Origin: Pholiota molesta
Taxonomy: Eukaryota; Basidiomycota; Agaricomycetes; Agaricales; Strophariaceae
Assembly: GCA_014925825.1 (NCBI GenBank)
Contig: JACGCK010000007.1
Span: 806,001-870,000 of the forward strand
DNA: 64,000 nt
Direction: 5' to 3'
The position numbers were made by a program, and so were the translations under genes. The notes beneath the pieces were generated by a model. That model ran no database searches. It was not told the origin of the DNA and worked only from the letters and a program-made list of their open reading frames with translations. Of this stretch, positions 59,129 to 64,000 are shown piece after piece (the first letter of the stretch is position 1; each line of letters starts with the position of its first letter).

Positions 59129-62100
59129 CTAAGTGAGATCAATTATATCTGAATTTACGATGGGAGAGGCTTTCTTTCGTGTAGGTTTCGCAGAGAGAGC
59201 TGACTGCGCTGATGCTGAAGAATTTGAATTTGAGGTAGATCTGGCCGAGGCCCTGGCTCTGGCAGCCATAAGTGGTGGAAGGTTTCGCGAGACAGCAGGC
59301 GAAGGTGAATCCGAATCCGAGTCTGTAATCTCTATTACATCACCAGAAGTTTTCTTGGGATGCAGTCGAGACGCTGGAGAGGGTGACGCAGGCCGGCGAC
59401 TCATTTGCGGAGATGTTTGACTGGCTTTCTTGCGTGGCGATTTCTTTAGATGGGCTGCAGACTCGGATTCAGAGGTCGAATTGACGCTTCGATGTGCCTT
59501 TCTCTTCGGCGGTGAGGGGTACACAGGGTTTCCAGAAGCCGGTTTTGTAGCCCATATGGCTGGATCGTATCCATCCCCAGAAGGTCATCCGAATCTTCAA
59601 GAGACTTGGAAGACTGCGTTTTCGGACGTGGTGGAGGGAGATTCGTCTGACTAGCTGTCCGGAACTCAATGGGAACCAGAGCAGAACGGGGTAGCTCTGC
59701 TCGAGCTTTCGCTCTAGGTGGTTCACTGTCTGGTACAACATCGTCTCCAATGGAGGAGCCGGCTGGCAATGTAGATGTAGAGGGTTGATTATAAGGTTTC
59801 CTAGGTGTGATTGACGAAGACGAAGACGAAGATTGCACAACTGGATAGAATGACTTCAGGCCACGAGCCGCAGTGGTAGTGGCGGTAGCCATAGGTTTTT
59901 TCTTCGTGAGATCTTTGATACCGATCCGTGAAGTGACTGGCGATAATGTAGATACCCCCGTATTATCAGAGACGATGGAAGCTGTCGAAAAGTTGGAAGG
60001 AGGGGGAGACGGCGGATTCATCGTCGAACCACTTGGCTTTGAGAGTAGACGCGAAGGTACATCCGAGTCGGAGGAGTCATTCTCATCGTCTTCGGAGGAA
60101 GAGACGGAGACAACGCGCCTTGCTGTCGGTGCCGCTCGAGCTGTCGTAGGTTTAGGTTTCGCGACTGAAGGAGGTGTGAATAAATCCAATGGTTCATTGC
60201 TCGCTCTGGCGGGAGACGCAAACAGATCGTCATCAAAGGGTTCGTATGTCGATTTCGCAGCAGCAGCAGCAGCAGCAGCAGCAGCTTTCTTCGTCGTCTT
60301 GCGAGGAGCCTTCTCCTTGGGTGCGGCCTTTTCTTTGGGCCCCGCCGCACGACGAGCCCCCTTGCCCGCCTTTTTCAGCCTCTTCTGCTCCTCCTTATCC
60401 TCGAACTCCTGCACCAAGCGAGGTTCCGCGAGCTTGACCATACACGCCGGCATCCACACCCGCAGCGTAGTCTCTGGGTCGATTGGCGGTGCTTTGCCCC
60501 GCTTCTTGGGCCCAGGCTCGTCGTCGCCTTCGTTTTCCGAGGCCCACTCGTCTGGACCCTCCGGCACGCGTATGCCCTTGATTCCGGACTCGGTGAGCTT
60601 GACTAGTTGCTTGGGGGCTATTTCCAGTCGGTATTCGAGGAGACCGTCGGTTGATGTATGAGTACGAGAGGAATGGACGCGTAAGATTAGCCTATTGTCT
60701 TCGTCCTCGTCTTCGGAGTCTGAATCGGAATGGGCTTTGGACGGAGTGGTGAGTCCCATGGATGAGAAATGTTTGGCGATCATCTTCGAAGGCGTCCCGC
60801 AATAGTCATTAGTTTTCTTTTTTCTTGGTGTAGCAAGTACCCCTGTTTGTGAGGCGGCCTTTTCATCAAGATCCAAAACAGCGCGGCGCAGGATTCGCAG
60901 CACGACCGAATGCCAGATGACAGTCCGGAAGCGCTTGATGATTGCTTCCTTGTAGCCCCATTCGAAGTAAAACTCGCAAGTTTCGGCAAGTTTAGCCAGG
61001 TTAGGCTCTTTCGACCACGTCAGTTTCGTGTTGTTGCTTTCTCTGCCCATGCTCTCCGATGTGATGGGATGGACATAGGAGAGCAAGATGTCGATGTCGG
61101 GGAAGTCTTCAGTAATAGATTTGGCCAGAGCTCCTTGTTTGCGTCCATTATGGCCTTGCGAGTTGGTTCGGAGCTCTTCGCGTAGCTCCTGCCTCCACAC
61201 GACAAGGTAATCGACAAGGTCCTCGCGGTCGAGTGTTCTGGCTGCTTCGTATAAACTGTCGCCGAAGCCACATTTTGCCAGTGCGTGGGACGTAGTCATG
61301 CCGCAGCGCATTAGACCGCCTTGTTGATAGTCTCCACCACTCATTAGACCAATAAGGATCAATCCGCCTCGAGTGAGCTTTATATCGGGGTGATTCGTTA
61401 TGTCCTCTAGACGGAAGACGCGCGTGTGGTTCTTGTCGTCCTTTCCAGCAGAATTGAGGGCTGGGTTCGCGCGATTGCCAGAGAGTGTGTTACTCGAACT
61501 ATAATACGGCGTCACAAAACGAGATCGCAGATCGGAAGGTCACAACATACTTTCTAATGACAGTTGTGGCACCGAAGAGAAAGTTGTCCACATCATCGGA
61601 AAGAATCCCATCGATGATTCCTATGCGATTAAGATAGGCTAATTCAGCCTCGGCCTCTCCCGGGGCCTAGTTTATTCAGATTTTGGAGACAGCACAATTA
61701 CGAGACACGCACCATTCGCCACTCGAAGCCAAATGCCTCCACAATCTGCTTCATCCCAGGTATAAGCTTATGGCTCGTCTTATTAATCTTCTTCCCCCTT
61801 TTGATGTCTGGGCGTTTAGGCCCATCGAAAACAAAGATGGGAAGGAAAGTGGTGTGCATAAGAGTGGCACAGCGAAAGAATAGTGTTCGCAAGACAGGAT
61901 TTTCTCCTTCGCGGCCGTATTCGGCGTGGAAAAACCATATGCTGGCGTCGATGCCTAGCCGAAATCCGCGTTTTCCGTCTGGATTGGCTTCGAATCCCTC
62001 TCTAATGGCAAGGTCCGTCATGGACCGGGTTTGGGCGGCAGGTTTGAGTACCTAATGCCATAATGAAATCAGTGGGACGCGGAACAGACTGAGCACGAGA

Positions 62101-62129
62101 CATACATCCCAAAGACCAGCGACACCCAT
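59129..62129 (-). CDS. GEN1: GEN1/YEN1-type Holliday-junction resolvase (XPG/Rad2 nuclease family)
   Basis: Exons 62129-62106, 62051-61713, 61666-61551 and 61498-59129 read in frame. The protein starts MGVAGLWDVLKPAAQ. The XPG-N domain has LGIDASIWFFHAEYGR and FVFDGPKRPDIKRGK. The XPG-I domain has APGEAEAELAYLNR and SDDVDNFLFGA, carrying the acidic metal-binding residues. A helix-hairpin-helix and chromodomain-like part follows (IGLMSGGDYQQGGLMRCG). The long C-terminal tail is disordered, with a poly-Ala run coded by a GCA repeat, many Ser/Asp-rich blocks and a basic RKKASQTSPQ stretch, ending DIIDLT. Family members cut four-way junctions symmetrically during homologous recombination. One missing G near 59585 seems to shift the frame. 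Read as it stands, the protein would stop at 59446; with the shift it continues to 59129, about 949 residues. Confidence 0.9.
60257..60285. repeat. (GCA)n trinucleotide microsatellite coding poly-Ala in GEN1
   Basis: Nearly ten uninterrupted GCA units. On the minus strand they encode a run of Ala in the disordered tail. Likely length-variable between strains. Confidence 0.85.
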
Positions 62130-62289
62130 TTAATCAAAAGGGTACAGATAGATAGATATAAAGAGATATGGGGTATATGCTGTAAATTCGGTAGTGGTCG
62201 CGGAATGGAAGAGAGAGACGCGACAAAAGAGCCACTGGTTCGACTTCAACGCGCCCACGTGACTTTAAATGAGTTGCCATATTAGGAAT

Positions 62290-62730
62290 GTCGCAAATTT
62301 GGAAAATGCCTTATAATCTACAACGCTTATATTACGAATGTCACATGCACATTATAATTGCATATCTCAGTCAATACACCTTCCCTTGATCTCAAATTTC
62401 ATAGGAATGTGAATACACTATTATAGAATGTCAAACTATAGTTTATTTCAGCTCGAGGGTCTGTTTGCCTAAGCTAGACACAACTTAATTTATGTGACAT
62501 TATAAGGCATCACATTGGTCACAAAAATCGATTATGATTTTTATTTGATTCATTCTTCCCCCTGCATTTGTTCAAATTGCAATTTTCAGAGTGTATTGTA
62601 TAGCTATATCCTCATTCAAAGTATTGACAGTGTTTGAGGCAGATAACTGCACATTTGGTGACGGTGTGCACGTTATAAGGATTCGTAATATAAGCGTTGT
62701 AGATTGTAAGGCACTTTCCAAATTTGCGAC
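62290..62730. repeat. 441-bp element with ~50-bp terminal inverted repeats (MITE-like)
   Basis: The left arm 62290-62340 (starts GTCGCAAATTTGGAAA) and right arm 62681-62730 (ends CCAAATTTGCGAC) are reverse complements with about 2 mismatches in 50. The 340-bp interior is AT-rich, lacks coding capacity and repeats TATAAGGCA/TGCCTTATA-like words. The arms end sharply. No clear target-site duplication was seen, so transposon class is open. It lies 160 bases upstream of the GEN1 start. Confidence 0.65.
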
Positions 62731-63576
62731 AAAGCTTCCGTTTTGGATTGGGAGCTGTCGGTCGACCAGCGCCTTGTTTCTCGACGAAATTACTCAAAAA
62801 TCACTGTGAAAATCTCTGTGTACGTATGGCATATATGTATACAACTAACTTGTTTAGATTCTGCTTAAGTATGTCTTTTTCATATGGCTACATAGAATAA
62901 CTAAGCAAGTAACATTTGTACCAAATACACATATACAATTATTATTTTTGAGCCACATTTAGAGGGTAGGTCTCGAGCAGTTCTGGGAGAGCATTACAGA
63001 AGATATGCGCTAGAGATTTGCGGAGATGTCCAGTAGTCCTGTTTTTATCTGTCTGAAAGGCGGACCGATCTGAACAGGCGAGTTTAGCAGAGATCTATAA
63101 ATATACTGTAGGTATAAATATAGACTCATAATTTATGCTTAGAATGTGGTTCTGGGTTGCACATCTGCCTGCGAAATCGCAGAACTCTTTGTAGGGCGCC
63201 AGTTCATCCTAGGCTCACGGATAACTTCGACTGTTCCTGCAGACCCAGTCTGCGGGCTTTGCTTTGAGTTTGGTAACCCAACAATTCCCGGACAAACCTT
63301 TTCCCTTGATAGGCACGCAGGTCGCACTCGCTGTATTTTTTTTCTTCATCTCGCATGCACATACCGTACAGCTGTTATCTTATAGACAACTAGCACAATC
63401 TATGGTTAGAACTTACTTTTCAGATATGTTGAAGATGATCGATGTTCCTTAAATGATTCCTTCACAGGAACTTTTCTATGATTCTGCTGGCAATATGTTC
63501 CATCATAATGACTATTCCATTTGCATTGCACACAACTACGAGCAGGCTCGAACTAATCATAGAAATACGAAAGCCA
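62731..63576. other. No recognisable gene
   Basis: AT-rich flank between the inverted-repeat element and the truncated gene. Short open frames (for example 63146-63385) have no supporting features. Confidence 0.4.
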
Positions 63577-64000
63577 TTATATCCTATCAAACCTCCCGTG
63601 TTCAGCAATTTGATGTTTCTTGACAGCGTCGTGATATGCAGGGGGCAGCACTGATGCTCCATCGCTGATGTTATCGGGATTGGTATAAATGTGGACCTTG
63701 CGGCTAACATTCGTCGGATCTCCATGATGCGGAATGAGTATTTCTTTGCCATCCTTGCTCTTAAAAACGGTGGTGATGTGAATATGCAGATCTACAGACC
63801 CTCTGGAATGGGCCAAATTTCTACGGTCATTGCGTAATATTTAGTACGCAGGCGATGAAAGTGAACAAGGAGACGGACATAATCTCAGCGCTCGTGGCTC
63901 CAGGAATATTTTGCATGTGCTTTTTGACGACATCAATGTGGTAATCCTGGATGATTTTTCGATGTGCTTCGGAAGGTTTCATTGCATTGAGTACATGACC
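63577..64000 (-). CDS. 3' end of an unrecognised two-or-more-exon gene (5' part outside the window)
   Basis: The minus strand is open from the window edge (64000) to 63879 (NAMKPSEAHRKIIQDYHIDV...). An intron 63878-63821 (GTCCGT to CCGTAG, 58 bases) follows, then the last exon 63820-63577 continues in frame (LAHSRGSVDLHIHITTVFKS) to the TAA at 63579-63577. The joined part gives about 121 residues. It is hydrophilic, with VHIYTNPDN and a helical end VKKHQIAEHG. No domain is recognised. The phase-2 junction keeps frame and the composition is coding-like. It could be a nuclear or cytosolic basidiomycete-specific protein. Confidence 0.5.

Noticed and set aside
59873..60661. Plus-strand open frame of 262 codons opposite GEN1
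   Set aside because: Antisense of the Ser/Asp-rich, poly-Ala tail of GEN1. Its composition is explained by the sense frame.

Overview
The window reads as nuclear DNA of a mushroom-forming basidiomycete (Agaricomycetes). Genes are close together. Almost all coding genes are split by introns of about 46-70 bases with GT...AG ends. The gene set is typical of the group: a HET-domain protein, a NACHT-TPR STAND protein, a SRAP protein, a CRP-type LIM protein, a PARG-like macrodomain protein and several basidiomycete-only families. No rRNA, tRNA, CRISPR or bacterial-type operon was seen.

Layout. 1-10.4 kb is an accessory stretch: the end of a GPI-type Ser/Thr-rich protein, a frame-broken multi-pass membrane protein, a broken lineage-specific protein on the minus strand, and a frame-broken HET gene whose tail is tandemly duplicated. 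The second tail copy carries a 153-bp MITE. 10.5-13.9 kb is a divergent pair, LIM protein (-) and eIF5A (+). 15.2-20.8 kb holds a GC-rich DUF2263 gene, an unrecognised multi-exon gene, a small gene whose start codon seems split by an intron, and a Ras-like relic. 20.8-24.3 kb is a divergent pair, HMCES/SRAP (-) and TAF8 (+). 25-37 kb contains three copies of a small cysteine-rich peptide gene, a hypothetical coiled-coil protein, PIH1 (-) and DAHP synthase. 36.8-41.6 kb is a nine-exon NLR-like gene. 43-49.5 kb is the divergent pair FIG4 (-) and NCS1 permease (+). 51.4-52.3 kb is a small secreted protein. 53.4-62.1 kb is TSC2/tuberin (+) converging on GEN1/YEN1 (-). The window ends in an inverted-repeat element and a truncated gene.

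The genes form no pathway. Housekeeping themes are TOR control (TSC2, and PIH1 as an R2TP subunit), endolysosomal phosphoinositide turnover (FIG4), translation (eIF5A), shikimate entry (DAHP synthase), DNA repair (HMCES, GEN1) and transcription (TAF8).

Caution on quality. Many genes, including DAHP synthase, FIG4, TSC2, TAF8, GEN1 and PIH1, are broken by single missing bases, mostly inside short homopolymers. They cluster in patches, and the flanking exons are clean. This looks more like uncorrected sequence errors than decay, so such genes are annotated as CDS with noted frame breaks. Exon boundaries were read by eye from splice signals and frame continuity, so they are models rather than transcript evidence.
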